From NCBI RefSeq assembly GCF_017744695.1, contig NZ_JAGIAS010000002.1, positions 806,001 to 870,000 of the forward strand: DNA of 64,000 nt, read 5' to 3'. Source of the stretch: Dyadobacter sp. (GTDB lineage: Bacteria > Bacteroidota > Bacteroidia > Cytophagales > Spirosomataceae). Positions 43,744 through 52,272 of the stretch are shown here, in pieces. Both the position numbers and the translations under genes were made by a program. The notes under the pieces are model-generated. The model worked only from the letters and a program-made list of their open reading frames with translations. It was not told the DNA's origin and did no database searches. Positions within the stretch are counted from its first letter, which is position 1. Every line of letters starts with the position of its first letter.

Positions 43744-46149
43744 ATGAAAACACCCCTACTCACCCTGGCCATGCTGGCCCTCACCCTGAATTTCGTTTCC
43801 GCGCAGCACGTACGTATTTCCGGCCTGCTAATGGACTCGACGGCCAGTAAGCCCGTCGAATTTGCCACTGTGGCATTGCTGAAAGACGGAAAAATCACCG
43901 AAGGCGCGACGGCCGATGCCAAAGGCCGGTTTACATTCGCCAAAGTGGCGCCGGGCGTCTACATCGTCCAGGCTTCATTGATGGGCTACACGACCAAAAC
44001 ATTCGGCCCGGTGTATGCCGATAAGGAAGATATCGAAATAGGCGTCATCAAGCTGGTACCCGCCGCACAAAACCTGAAAGAAGTGACGGTCAGCGAGCAG
44101 AAGGCACTCTTCGAAGAGCGTTCGGACAGAATGGTCTACAATGCCGAAAAGGATATTAGCATCAAAGGAGGTGACGCTACGGATGTTTTGAAAAAAATCC
44201 CGTCCATTGCGGTAGACATCGAAGGCAATGTACAACTACGCGGCAGTGCAAATATTAAGGTACTTATCAACAACAAACCTTCCAATGTCGTTGCACGCAG
44301 CGTTTCCGAGGCGTTGAAGCAAATCCCGGCCGATATTATCAAGCAGGTGGAGGTAATCACCTCTCCTTCTGCCAAATACGACGCCGAAGGATCGGCGGGC
44401 ATCATCAATATTATCACCAAAAAGAATACGCTGAAAGGTACCAACGGCTCCGTCAGCCCCAACTTCGGCCAATGGAATAACTGGCCGAATGCCAGCATCA
44501 GCCACCGCAACAAAGGCCTGACCCTCTCGGCGAACGGCGGGTTCAGCAACTGGAAAAACAAACGGTACATGCAGCAACTGCGCACATTTACCAATGCCGA
44601 CACCATCACCAACCAGGACCAGCTGCAATGGATCCGCGGCCGGGGTAAAAACGTCTACGGATCCTTTAATGCCGACTGGGACATCGACTCGCTCAATCGT
44701 GTCGGCACCGGGATCAACTACTACAATGGCATCAACACCAACTGGTTCGACATTACTTTCGACGAAACCAGTATGGGCGTTTCCCGCCAGTATTTCCAGC
44801 GCGATATGCGTCGGACTTACGATTGGCAGGGCGCCACGGTCAACTTCGACTACACCCGTTTGTTCAAAAAACCTAAAAAGGAACTCACATTGCTCATGAT
44901 GTACTCCTTTGAGGGTGAAGACAGTGACTACGACTCCGACCTCAAAAACCGCAGCAACTCCGTCTACTACCGCGAAAAGAGCTACAACATCAGTAATAAT
45001 AAGGAAGGGACCATCCAGCTGGATTTCACCAATCCGATCGACAGCATCAGCACATTCGAAACGGGTACCAAAACGATTTTCCGCAAAATCCTGAGCGATT
45101 ACCGCATATCCAGCGCCATCGACGGTTCCAACAATTTCCACGATGTGCCGGAGCAAGCCAATGTGTTCGATTATGCTCAGCAGGTCACCTCGGCTTACCT
45201 GGTTTACAACCGCACGCCAAAGAATAGATGGGGCATCAACCTCGGTGCACGTTACGAACATACATTTATACAGGCCAACTTCCTGAATGGCACCGCTTCT
45301 TTCTCCAACAACTATGGCAACCTTATCCCGAGCGTGAGCCTGTCGCGGAGCCTTAAAAAGAACCAGCAGGTGCGCGTGAGCTACACCCAGCGCATTCAGC
45401 GCCCGCAGTTCTACTACCTCAATCCCTACGTCAACCAGGCCGATTCCAAAAACCAGTACGGCGGCAACCCGTATCTGAAACCCGAGCTGACGCATTCAGT
45501 AGAAGCGAATTACAGCGTGTCTATCAAACAGACGAGCATTAACGCATCGTTTTTCCTGCGCCAGACCAACAATGCCATCGAGAGCATCAGCAGCGTCGAC
45601 AGCTCGGGCGTTCTGAAACAGATTTTCCAGAACGTAGCCCAAAACTCCGCATATGGCCTCAACCTGAGTGCCAATACTAAAATCATGAAGCAGTGGTCGG
45701 TCAACGGCTCGCTCAATCTTTTCTATAATGTACTGGAAAGCGCCGAGCTCAAAACCCGCAATGCCGACTGGATGTACCGCATCAACCTGAACTCGACCAT
45801 TGATTTCGGCAAAGGCATTAAAGCACAGCTTTTCGGGTTTTACAACTCGCCGCGCGTGAACCTTCAGGGCAGTTACGGTGGCTTCGGGTTCTATAATATT
45901 GTACTGCAAAAAGAAGTGCTGAAAAAGAAGGGAACGATCGGGTTTGGCTACGACAACCCGTTCAATCAGCGGATACGCTGGAAAAACGATTTCGTCGGCC
46001 CGAATTTCGTGCAAACGCAGGATGTTGCGATGTACCGCCGCGGCTGGCGGCTCAACCTGAAATATGAATTCGGACAGGTTTCGGGTAACCAGCGTCAGAA
46101 AAAACGGATCAGCAATGATGACAAGAAGTCTGGTGAGGGAAACAATTAA
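43744..46149 (+). CDS. TonB-dependent receptor-like outer-membrane beta-barrel protein
   Basis: An 801-residue protein of the OMP_b-brl_3 type. Signal peptide MKTPLLTLAMLALTLNFVSA; carboxypeptidase-regulatory-like domain (LLMDSTASKPVEFATVALL); plug with VLKKIPSIAVDIEGNVQLRG and VEVITSPSAKYDAEGSAGI then INIITKK; and a long barrel (TQRIQRPQFYYLNPYVNQAD). The C-terminal tail beyond the last strand is basic (QRQKKRISNDDKK). Third such barrel in the window; substrate unknown. No AraC or sigma partner is adjacent. Upstream it has an 8-bp tandem repeat. Confidence 0.88.
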   Translation: MKTPLLTLAMLALTLNFVSAQHVRISGLLMDSTASKPVEFATVALLKDGKITEGATADAKGRFTFAKVAPGVYIVQASLMGYTTKTFGPVYADKEDIEIGVIKLVPAAQNLKEVTVSEQKALFEERSDRMVYNAEKDISIKGGDATDVLKKIPSIAVDIEGNVQLRGSANIKVLINNKPSNVVARSVSEALKQIPADIIKQVEVITSPSAKYDAEGSAGIINIITKKNTLKGTNGSVSPNFGQWNNWPNASISHRNKGLTLSANGGFSNWKNKRYMQQLRTFTNADTITNQDQLQWIRGRGKNVYGSFNADWDIDSLNRVGTGINYYNGINTNWFDITFDETSMGVSRQYFQRDMRRTYDWQGATVNFDYTRLFKKPKKELTLLMMYSFEGEDSDYDSDLKNRSNSVYYREKSYNISNNKEGTIQLDFTNPIDSISTFETGTKTIFRKILSDYRISSAIDGSNNFHDVPEQANVFDYAQQVTSAYLVYNRTPKNRWGINLGARYEHTFIQANFLNGTASFSNNYGNLIPSVSLSRSLKKNQQVRVSYTQRIQRPQFYYLNPYVNQADSKNQYGGNPYLKPELTHSVEANYSVSIKQTSINASFFLRQTNNAIESISSVDSSGVLKQIFQNVAQNSAYGLNLSANTKIMKQWSVNGSLNLFYNVLESAELKTRNADWMYRINLNSTIDFGKGIKAQLFGFYNSPRVNLQGSYGGFGFYNIVLQKEVLKKKGTIGFGYDNPFNQRIRWKNDFVGPNFVQTQDVAMYRRGWRLNLKYEFGQVSGNQRQKKRISNDDKKSGEGNN

Positions 46150-46188
46150 GGTTCAAGAACATCACTAAATCGGACGGAATGGGGTAAA

Positions 46189-46223
46189 GCCCGGATTTTG
46201 AAAAAAAATCCGGGTATTTTTTT
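46189..46223 (+). terminator. Rho-independent terminator of the receptor gene
   Basis: Stem CCCGGATTTT/AAAATCCGGG with a short loop, followed by TATTTTTTT. It lies 40 bp after the receptor stop and ends just before the ArsR operator. Confidence 0.85.
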
Positions 46224-46268
46224 GGAAACCGTATGGTTTCATTTACATTTGGAAACCATACGGTTTCC
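46224..46268 (+). promoter_or_regulatory. Double palindromic operator before the ArsR/SRPBCC operon
   Basis: Two palindromes of GGAAACC-n4-GGTTTCC type: GGAAACCGTATGGTTTC (46224-46240) and GGAAACCATACGGTTTCC (46251-46268). The second is the reverse complement of the first, so the whole block is one large inverted repeat. It lies 18 bp before the ArsR-type regulator start at 46287 and is a likely autoregulatory binding site. Confidence 0.7.
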
Positions 46269-46286
46269 ATTTTATTTTTCACCCAT

Positions 46287-46619
46287 ATGAACCAGACGCG
46301 GCGCGATGTTTTTCAGGCTATTTCAGACCCTACCCGGCGGGAGATCATCGGTTTGCTGGCACGGCGTTCGCTCAACCTGAACAAAGTCGCCGATCATTTT
46401 ACCATGAGCAGGCCCGCCGTCGCGAAACATATCCGCATCCTGACGGAATGCGGACTGGTGGTAGTGCAAACCCGGGGCCGCGAAACCTTCTGCCAGGCCG
46501 ACCTGAAAGGCCTCAAACAGGTTTCCGATTGGGCCAATACCTATCAGGAGTTCTGGAACGACAAGCTGGACGCGCTCGAACGCTTCCTGGACGAGGACCC
46601 TTGCGATGAAAATCTTTAA
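46287..46619 (+). CDS. ArsR family winged-helix repressor
   Basis: A 110-residue repressor with the pattern FQAISDPTRREIIGLLARRS, recognition helices NKVADHFTMSRPAVAKHIRI, and a wing (GLVVVQTRGRETFCQADLK). The metal-binding Cys motif of classic ArsR is absent, and this sub-group typically regulates a following SRPBCC gene, here 19 bp downstream. The ATG at 46287 is chosen because it follows the double operator; the ORF start at 46233 would lie inside it. Confidence 0.92.
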   Translation: MNQTRRDVFQAISDPTRREIIGLLARRSLNLNKVADHFTMSRPAVAKHIRILTECGLVVVQTRGRETFCQADLKGLKQVSDWANTYQEFWNDKLDALERFLDEDPCDENL

Positions 46620-46638
46620 ATTTTAACCCATAACAACA

Positions 46639-47070
46639 ATGGCTTTTGAACCTTTTGTTTTAGAAAGAGTCCTGAATGCGCCGCCTGCGCGCGTATGGAA
46701 AGCCCTGACCGATGCCGGCCAGATGAAAAAATGGTATTTCGATATTCCGGATTTCAAAGCCGAGCCGGGCTTCGAGTTTGAGTTTACCGCCGGAAGCAAA
46801 GACAGGCAATACCGCCATCTCTGCAAGGTCACAGAAGCTGATCCAAACCGGAAACTCGCCTACTCGTGGCGCTATGCCGATTACCCCGGCGATTCCGAGG
46901 TAAGTTTCGAGCTGATTCCCGAAGGCGACAAAACCCGCCTTCGCCTGACCCACAAGGGCTTGCACACCTTCCCGAAAGACCACGCCGATTTCGGACTGGA
47001 GAGCTTCTCCGCAGGCTGGACGCACATTATCGGCAAAAGTCTGGCGGAATTTGTGGAGCAGGAAGGTTAA
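46639..47070 (+). CDS. SRPBCC (AHSA1-like) domain protein
   Basis: A 143-residue START/AHSA1-like hydrophobic-ligand-binding protein: VLNAPPARVWKALTDAGQMK at the start, KKWYFDIPDFKAEPGFEFEF in the middle and FSAGWTHIIGKSLAEFVE at the end, all typical. It is the second gene of the ArsR operon. Function in this pairing is unknown; ligand unknown. Its stop overlaps by four bases the stop of the convergent SDR gene. Confidence 0.92.
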   Translation: MAFEPFVLERVLNAPPARVWKALTDAGQMKKWYFDIPDFKAEPGFEFEFTAGSKDRQYRHLCKVTEADPNRKLAYSWRYADYPGDSEVSFELIPEGDKTRLRLTHKGLHTFPKDHADFGLESFSAGWTHIIGKSLAEFVEQEG

Positions 47071-48113
47071 GGAATGACCTTTTCGGCACGCAACTGATCG
47101 AATATGCGGTAGAACATCTGTTCGGTATCCGCATATTCGTGAAAACCCAGCCGCCTGGCCTTCGACCCGTCTGCGAGAAAATCGTAGTCCCAGGAGAATA
47201 CAAAATCACCGAATGGCCAGGCGGATAATGCTTCATAACCGTATTGCAAGCCGTATCGCTCGCGAAGTGCCTCCCACACGGGTGCCTTGTCGCGCATCAC
47301 CTCCGCGAGCGGGAGCTGCACGGGCGGCGCGGTTTCAAGCCCGAAATAACGCCCGATTTTCGGCCACATTTCCTCCCACCGGAACAGATCCCCGTTATTG
47401 ATATTGAATGCCTGATTAGCCGCACCCGGCGTGGTAGCAGCCCACACGGTTGCTTTGGCGAGCAGGTCGGCGTCGGTCAGCTCGATCAGCGGATGGTAGG
47501 CCCCGGGTTTGCCGGGGAACCGGAACGGAATATTCAATTCCTTGCAAATGGACGCATAAACCGCGATAAGCGACAGCAGATTGAGCGGATTACCAGGAGC
47601 AAAACCACCCACTACCGACGGCCTGATCGCCGACCAGTTCCACTGCTTGCCTCGTTGCACCGTGGTAATATACCGCTGCTGCTCCGTCATAAATTCGGGA
47701 AGCATAATGGGCGGATCGTCCTCTCGTGCGGGTGTCCTGAATGGCCCCAGATGTGCACCGTAAACCTTATAGCCCTGCATAAAACTGATATGTTCGAGCT
47801 TCGGGGACACTTTTTCCATTGCTTCCACCACATTGCGGAGCATCGTCATATTAGGTGGCACCAGTTCGGCCCAGGTCGGTTTGTCCTGGTAAGCGGTGTA
47901 AAAAACGTGCGTGACATTACTCAGCATCGCGAATCGGGTAGCCACGTCTGCCTCGTCGAGCAAATCGACCACGATGGTTTCGATACCTCCGGGCAGCGGC
48001 TTTCTCGAAGTGCCGATCACCTTCCAGTCGGGCAGCGATTGCAGATAGGCCGTCAAATTCTTGCCGATTACTCCGCTCGCTCCTACTACCAGTGCAGTTT
48101 TCAGATTTTCCAT
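47067..48113 (-). CDS. PRISE-like SDR oxidoreductase
   Basis: A 348-residue NAD(P)-dependent reductase of the extended SDR type resembling progesterone 5-beta-reductase/iridoid synthase enzymes, which reduce activated C=C bonds. The ATG at 48113 gives MENLKTALVVGASGVIGKNL with the nucleotide-binding GASGVIG; an ORF start six codons upstream overlaps the previous gene. The motif GYKVYGAHLGPFRTPAREDD, and IRPSVVGGFAPGNPLNLL, are characteristic of the group. It is third in an operon with a flavin reductase-type protein and a monooxygenase, consistent with enone/quinone detoxification. The native substrate is unknown. Confidence 0.87.
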   Translation of the reverse strand: MENLKTALVVGASGVIGKNLTAYLQSLPDWKVIGTSRKPLPGGIETIVVDLLDEADVATRFAMLSNVTHVFYTAYQDKPTWAELVPPNMTMLRNVVEAMEKVSPKLEHISFMQGYKVYGAHLGPFRTPAREDDPPIMLPEFMTEQQRYITTVQRGKQWNWSAIRPSVVGGFAPGNPLNLLSLIAVYASICKELNIPFRFPGKPGAYHPLIELTDADLLAKATVWAATTPGAANQAFNINNGDLFRWEEMWPKIGRYFGLETAPPVQLPLAEVMRDKAPVWEALRERYGLQYGYEALSAWPFGDFVFSWDYDFLADGSKARRLGFHEYADTEQMFYRIFDQLRAEKVIP

Positions 48114-48117
48114 GAGA

Positions 48118-48411
48118 TCAGGCCTTGTCAAGGGGGTGTGTCAAATAAATCTGCGGATTCGCTTCCAGCTTTTCGAGCGATGCCACAAATGCCTGGATGT
48201 ACGGTTGCGCATTATGAGCATCCAGCCCTTCGCGGCTTTCCCATATTTCCTGAAAGACAAACACATTGGAATTATTATCGTCCTGATACAGATCGTATTG
48301 TAAACAAGCCGGCTCCTTTCTCGATTCGGTTACCATGTTCAACAGCGTCGCGCGGACCTCGTCCCGGTGCGCTGTTTTGCTTTCAATGACGGCGGTAAGG
48401 TAGATAGCCAT
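48118..48411 (-). CDS. Putative quinol monooxygenase (ABM domain)
   Basis: A 97-residue antibiotic-biosynthesis-monooxygenase-type ferredoxin-fold protein: MAIYLTAVIESKTAHRDEVR, EPACLQYDLYQDDNNSNVFV and FQEIWESREGLDAHNAQPYI, which contains the conserved H and E-x-W. YgiN-type proteins act on quinols. It starts two bases after the MdaB-like gene and ends four bases before the SDR start, so all three form one operon. Confidence 0.9.
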   Translation of the reverse strand: MAIYLTAVIESKTAHRDEVRATLLNMVTESRKEPACLQYDLYQDDNNSNVFVFQEIWESREGLDAHNAQPYIQAFVASLEKLEANPQIYLTHPLDKA

Positions 48412-48413
48412 GT

Positions 48414-49037
48414 TTATGCTGCGGTTTCGATTTCCAGATTATTGAACACCCCGGCCAAATGCGCCAGGTACTGATTTTTGTAATCCTGGATCCGCTCCGG
48501 CGTCGCATTCTTTTCGAGGTCATGGAAATGCATACTTTGCAACGGCTCCATACCCGTAAATGCATTCATGCGGTGGAACCCGAACATCACACCCTGGTCG
48601 ACTGAATGTTCCCGAAAGAACTCGCCGGGCAACGTAAATGCCGTTTCAGGGGCGTTCCAGGTAGTAGTGAGCATGTACTTCCGGCCGTGCAACATACCCC
48701 CTGTACCGTAATTGACGGCCGGGTTCTCGGTTTTGCGACCATCACTCCGATAAATGCCTTTGCGGTGCCCCGCAGTGAATACCGTGTCGATATATTCTTT
48801 CAGTTTGTAAGGCATTGAAAACCACCATACCGGCGTGTGGTACACCACCACATCGGCCCATACGAACTTCTTCACTTCCTCGTCCGGGTCGTAGGGCTGG
48901 TTAATATCCGTTACTTGCAGCTCAAAGCCGTTTTCTTCTGTAAAATAGGACTGATCCAACCCTGTCAGCGTGTGGTTGAATTTCCCTCCGGAATGCGCGA
49001 AATGCTGACCGCCGTTAATGACAAATATCTTTTTCAT
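48414..49037 (-). CDS. NAD(P)H-dependent FMN oxidoreductase, MdaB-like
   Basis: A 207-residue flavodoxin-fold quinone reductase: MKKIFVINGGQHFAHSGGKF at the start, VWADVVVYHTPVWWFSMPYK, and the FMN/interface loop YGTGGMLHGRKYMLTTTWNA. Two-electron reduction of quinones avoids semiquinone radicals. It is the first gene of the operon with the monooxygenase and the SDR enzyme, and is divergent from a LysR regulator that probably controls it. Confidence 0.92.
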   Translation of the reverse strand: MKKIFVINGGQHFAHSGGKFNHTLTGLDQSYFTEENGFELQVTDINQPYDPDEEVKKFVWADVVVYHTPVWWFSMPYKLKEYIDTVFTAGHRKGIYRSDGRKTENPAVNYGTGGMLHGRKYMLTTTWNAPETAFTLPGEFFREHSVDQGVMFGFHRMNAFTGMEPLQSMHFHDLEKNATPERIQDYKNQYLAHLAGVFNNLEIETAA

Positions 49038-49105
49038 TGTGCTGTTTTGATTTTGATGTTACAAATTTCCGACAGCCAAATGCATTATCAAAATAACTTA
49101 AATTG

Positions 49106-49121
49106 TATATTTGTATTACAA
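49106..49121 (+). promoter_or_regulatory. -7 box and palindrome in the LysR/mdaB divergent region
   Basis: TATATTTG (49106-49113) matches TAnnTTTG for the lysR gene starting at 49137. It overlaps TTGTATTACAA (49111-49121), a perfect interrupted palindrome and a candidate LysR binding site in the 99 bp between the divergent genes. No clear -33 element is seen. Confidence 0.45.
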
Positions 49122-49136
49122 AAATTATAGATAGAT

Positions 49137-50063
49137 ATGTTACTCAATCTGGAATGGCTCCGTACTTTTAAGGCGATCTACGAAACGGGAACGCTATCGG
49201 CCGCGGCCCAGGAGCTTTTTATATCACAGCCGGGCGTAAGCCTGCATTTAAATTCGCTGGAAGCCTACACAGGGCACAAACTGTTCGACCGGTCGCCGCG
49301 GAAAATGGTACCCACCGAGAAGGGCAAGGTGTTGTACAATTTCGTACTCGACCCGCTTCGGAAGCTGGAAGCCGTGGAGCAGCATTTTCATAAAAGCTCC
49401 AAATCCGAGCGGCCGACGATCAGCGTAGGAATGTGCTTTGAAACATTCCAATACACGCTGGAAGAGCACATTGCCTCGCTGCCGTTCAACCTCATCATCA
49501 AATTCGGGGAATACCCGCAAATGCAGCAGGACCTGGATAATGGCCTGCTCGACCTGATCGTGACACCGCAACAGGGCCAGCAGCAGAATTTGCAGTATAA
49601 ACCGTTTTCCAAAGAAAGGATCGTGCTCATTGCGGGCGGTCAGACGGACACCGAACCGCTCATCGATCTGTTCGCGCAACCCAACAAGTCGGAAGCTGCC
49701 AACTGGCTCAAACAGCAGATCTGGTACAGTACCGCGGCGGATATGGAGCATTTGAAAAATTTCTGGCTCAAAAACTTCGATCAGCATCCCGATTTCCGTC
49801 CTAACTACATCGTACCCAACATTTGTTCGATCATCCGCTGCCTGAGCGACGGGGAAGGCTTTTCGATCGTCCCGCATTTCCTCTGCGTGGAAGCCATCGA
49901 AGCCGGACAGATTCAGCTCGTATGGGAGGGCAAAACGCCCCTGGAAAACACTTTGTATTTCGGTACACGGAAAAAGACCATTTATCAGAAAGAGATCGAG
50001 CAGTTGCAGGATTTGTTTGTGAGTAAATGGAAGGCGCCGGAAGTCGTGGCTTTACCGGCTTAA
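49137..50063 (+). CDS. LysR family transcriptional regulator
   Basis: A 308-residue regulator with N-terminal HTH (LEWLRTFKAIYETGTLSAAA, QELFISQPGVSLHLNSLEAY, LFDRSPRKMVPTEKG) and a C-terminal substrate-binding domain (TISVGMCFETFQYTLEEHIA, NGLLDLIVTPQQG, SDGEGFSIVPHFLC). It is divergent from the MdaB-monooxygenase-SDR operon and likely activates it in response to a quinone or electrophile. The inducer is unknown. Confidence 0.94.
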   Translation: MLLNLEWLRTFKAIYETGTLSAAAQELFISQPGVSLHLNSLEAYTGHKLFDRSPRKMVPTEKGKVLYNFVLDPLRKLEAVEQHFHKSSKSERPTISVGMCFETFQYTLEEHIASLPFNLIIKFGEYPQMQQDLDNGLLDLIVTPQQGQQQNLQYKPFSKERIVLIAGGQTDTEPLIDLFAQPNKSEAANWLKQQIWYSTAADMEHLKNFWLKNFDQHPDFRPNYIVPNICSIIRCLSDGEGFSIVPHFLCVEAIEAGQIQLVWEGKTPLENTLYFGTRKKTIYQKEIEQLQDLFVSKWKAPEVVALPA

Positions 50064-50075
50064 TGAAGAGATTTC

Positions 50076-50145
50076 AGACCGCCGACGACCGACCGCCGAC
50101 TAAAACAATGATCGGCGTTCGGTCGTCAGTGGTCGGCGGTCAACT
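50076..50145. repeat. GACCGCCGAC-type inverted repeat between convergent lysR and ohr
   Basis: Left arm built on ACCGCCGACGACCGACCG and right arm on CGGTCGTCAGTGGTCGGCGG, separated by a short A-rich centre. It lies between the stop of lysR (50063) and the stop of ohr (50148) and could serve as a two-way terminator. Same family as repeats at 52190, 53311 and around 61902-62100. Confidence 0.75.
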
Positions 50146-50147
50146 TG

Positions 50148-50600
50148 CTAAATGGTCACACTTATCGTAACACGAATATTCCCCCGCGTTGCTTTGGAAT
50201 AGGGACAAGTCTGGTGCGCCGCTTCAATCAAAGCGCGGGCGGTTTCTTTGTCGAGGCCTGGCAGGCTCACGTTCAAGCGCGCTTGCAGAAAATATTCCGC
50301 TTTGGTAAGGCCCAGGTCTACCTCGGCGTCAACGGCGGTACCTTCCGGCAATGCGACCTTCCTCTTCGCAGCAGCGATCCCTATCGCACCGATAAAACAT
50401 GCCGACCAGCCGGCAGCAAAGAGTTGTTCGGGGTTGGTGCCAAAACCTTTGGAACCTGGCGACGACAATTGAATATCTAGCTTGCCGTCCGAGCTGCGTG
50501 AAGCGCCATCGCGGCCGCCTGAGGTGTGGGTTTTTCCTGTATAAAGTACTTTATCGATGGTGGTAGTACCTGCTGCTTGGGTGATTTCGATTGTTTCCAT
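50148..50600 (-). CDS. ohr: Ohr/OsmC family organic hydroperoxide resistance protein
   Basis: A 150-residue thiol peroxidase that reduces organic hydroperoxides in the cytoplasm. Features: KVLYTGKTHTSGGRDGASRS near the start, the first catalytic Cys in FAAGWSACFIGAIGIAA, and the second in HQTCPYSKATRGNIRVTISV. Both Cys and the surrounding Ohr-type motif (GGRDG; NPEQLFAAGWSACF) are present. It stands alone; an OhrR-type repressor is not adjacent. Its promoter should lie in the repeat-rich gap upstream. Confidence 0.95.
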   Translation of the reverse strand: METIEITQAAGTTTIDKVLYTGKTHTSGGRDGASRSSDGKLDIQLSSPGSKGFGTNPEQLFAAGWSACFIGAIGIAAAKRKVALPEGTAVDAEVDLGLTKAEYFLQARLNVSLPGLDKETARALIEAAHQTCPYSKATRGNIRVTISVTI

Positions 50601-51234
50601 GATGTTGACCGGATCGCCGGTGCGGTTGTTTTTAAATTGATTTTTGTTACTTCAAATAGTTTGTAATCCTGTTCGAAACCGGCGTTGCCGCTGCGATTTC
50701 TGATACAAATAGACTACAATACCACCGCCTCCGACAGCCCAAAACAACCGGACTGGACATATTCGGGGGCGAAATAGACAGTCGTCGAGTTCGGTTGGAA
50801 ATGGGGAATGGAGAAAGGGGACGAAGGGAGGATGGAAAAAGCAAGAAGGAACAGTAAGCGTAGAAGCGCTCGCGCAAATCTCCTGATTTGCACACACTAT
50901 TCGTAGGCCTCCGGCCGGTCGTATCGGGCATAAGCGATATCGCAGTATTGACCGGCCGGAGGCCTGCGAATAGTCATTCACGAAGGTTCACCTTCGCGCC
51001 ACGTTGCTGCATTTCGCTCCGCGGTCTGACCTCCCGGATCCTCCCTCCATCCACCCTAACCCGCTTCCTCCCTTTCACCCTTTCCTCCTTTCCTCCTTCC
51101 TTCCCTTCCTCCCGACCACACCCTACCATACCCGCCCTAACCCTGTCCACTTCACCCCCGAATCTGTCCAACTCGGCTTGATTCCGATTCTCCACGGCGG
51201 CGCTCTACCCTACTTTTGAGAAAAAACAAACGCA
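50601..51234. other. Repeat-rich intergenic region between divergent genes
   Basis: About 630 bp between ohr (minus) and the P460 gene (plus), without a convincing gene. It contains a purine-rich plus-strand tract (about 50798-50852), repeat copy B (50875-51000), and a pyrimidine-rich tract (about 51040-51113; uninterrupted at 51078-51113). Short ORFs here are translations of repeats. Confidence 0.7.
50875..51000 (+). repeat. Three-hairpin intergenic repeat, copy B
   Basis: Order: hairpin CAAATCTC/TGATTTG; long inverted repeat AGGCCTCCGGCCGGTC ... GACCGGCCGGAGGCCT with a loop of about 28 nt; hairpin CACGAAGGT/ACCTTCGCG. Same orientation as copy C and opposite to copy A. The arms are conserved while the central loop is not. 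Confidence 0.88.
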
Positions 51235-52176
51235 ATGAACGCCCTGAAACATAACCGATACCGCAACGCCATCGCGCTTTTCGCAGGACTCCTTTTCACC
51301 AGTTTTGTCGTGCTGCAAGTCAACAGCCCGCGCATTGAAAACCCGCCGGTAACTTCCGAGTTTCACGGACCGGAAGAGGTAACCCGCATTCTGAAACGCT
51401 CCTGTTACGATTGCCACTCCAACGAAACCAACCTGCGCTGGTACGACAAAGTCGCACCCTTCTCTTACAAGGTCGCCGCCGACGTGGAGGAAGCCCGCAA
51501 ACGGTTCAATTTTTCAGAGTGGGACAGTATTCCAAAGGCAGATCAGGAAGGCAAGCTCTGGTATATCGTCAATATGATCGACGCCGGACGGATGCCCCTG
51601 CCCGAGTACGCAGCCACCCACCCGAACGCCAAAGTGACGCCGGCCGAGCTCACGATCCTGAAAAACTACGTAACCAGCATCTCCCACAAGCATTATGCGG
51701 CTGGCGACACCGCCGCGATCGTCGGAAAACCCAAAGTGACGCACACCCCGACGTCCATCAACGGCATCCCGTATTTCGATGACTACAAAAACTGGAAGGT
51801 GATCAGCTCCACCGGCCGCCCCGACAATGGCACTTCCCGCATTATTTACGGTAATGATGTGGCTGTAAAAGCGCTGGAAGAAAACAACATTCTGCCATGG
51901 CCCGACGGCGCGGTGATCGTAAAAGTGGTTTGGAACAGCCAGGCGCCCGACGCCGACGGCAATGTAAAGCCCGGCAATTTCAACAACATCCAGATCATGG
52001 TCCGCGACGCCAAAAAGTTCGCCGCTACCGAGGGCTGGGGTTTCGCCCGGTTCAACGGCCTCGATTTAAAGCCCTATGGCAAGACCGCCTCGTTCGCGAC
52101 GTCGTGCATCAATTGCCATCAATTAGCCAAAGGGACGGGGTTTGTGTTCGATATCCCGACGCGGGTTGTGAGGTGA
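51235..52176 (+). CDS. Haem-binding domain plus cytochrome P460 protein
   Basis: A 313-residue exported dihaem protein. An N-terminal membrane anchor/signal (NAIALFAGLLFTSFVVLQVN) is followed by a haem-binding domain with CYDCH (ILKRSCYDCHSNETNLRWYD), then a cytochrome P460 domain (GRPDNGTSRIIYGNDVAVKA; LPWPDGAVIVKVVWNSQ) ending with CINCH (TSCINCHQLAKGTGFVFDIP). Cytochromes P460 act on hydroxylamine or similar nitrogen compounds in some bacteria; the role in Bacteroidota is unclear. It is transcribed in the same direction as the DUF1223 gene 360 bp downstream. Confidence 0.88.
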   Translation: MNALKHNRYRNAIALFAGLLFTSFVVLQVNSPRIENPPVTSEFHGPEEVTRILKRSCYDCHSNETNLRWYDKVAPFSYKVAADVEEARKRFNFSEWDSIPKADQEGKLWYIVNMIDAGRMPLPEYAATHPNAKVTPAELTILKNYVTSISHKHYAAGDTAAIVGKPKVTHTPTSINGIPYFDDYKNWKVISSTGRPDNGTSRIIYGNDVAVKALEENNILPWPDGAVIVKVVWNSQAPDADGNVKPGNFNNIQIMVRDAKKFAATEGWGFARFNGLDLKPYGKTASFATSCINCHQLAKGTGFVFDIPTRVVR

Positions 52177-52185
52177 CAAAATACA

Positions 52186-52272
52186 ATGGACCACCGGCGA
52201 CCGACCGCTGACCGCCGATTTGGTATACGGCATCGAGCCCTCAAAATACAGTGCAAATCGGCGGTAGGCCAA
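52186..52272 (+). repeat. GACCGCCGA-type inverted repeat after the P460 gene
   Basis: The left side carries CGACCGACCGCTGACCGCCG and the right side CAAATCGGCGGTAGGCC. The core ACCGCCGATTTG/CAAATCGGCGGT forms a 12-bp inverted repeat with a loop of about 40 nt. It starts nine bases after the P460 stop, so it may end that transcript. Confidence 0.65.

Noticed and set aside
44236..45495. 419-codon ORF on the minus strand
   Set aside because: Antisense to the outer-membrane receptor gene at 43744-46149; a shadow of GC-rich codon use.
50888..51219. Short ORFs over repeat copy B and the pyrimidine tract
   Set aside because: They translate palindromes and C/T-rich sequence (for example HTLFVGLRPV and SFPPSFPSSRP) and recur at other copies, so they are not genes.
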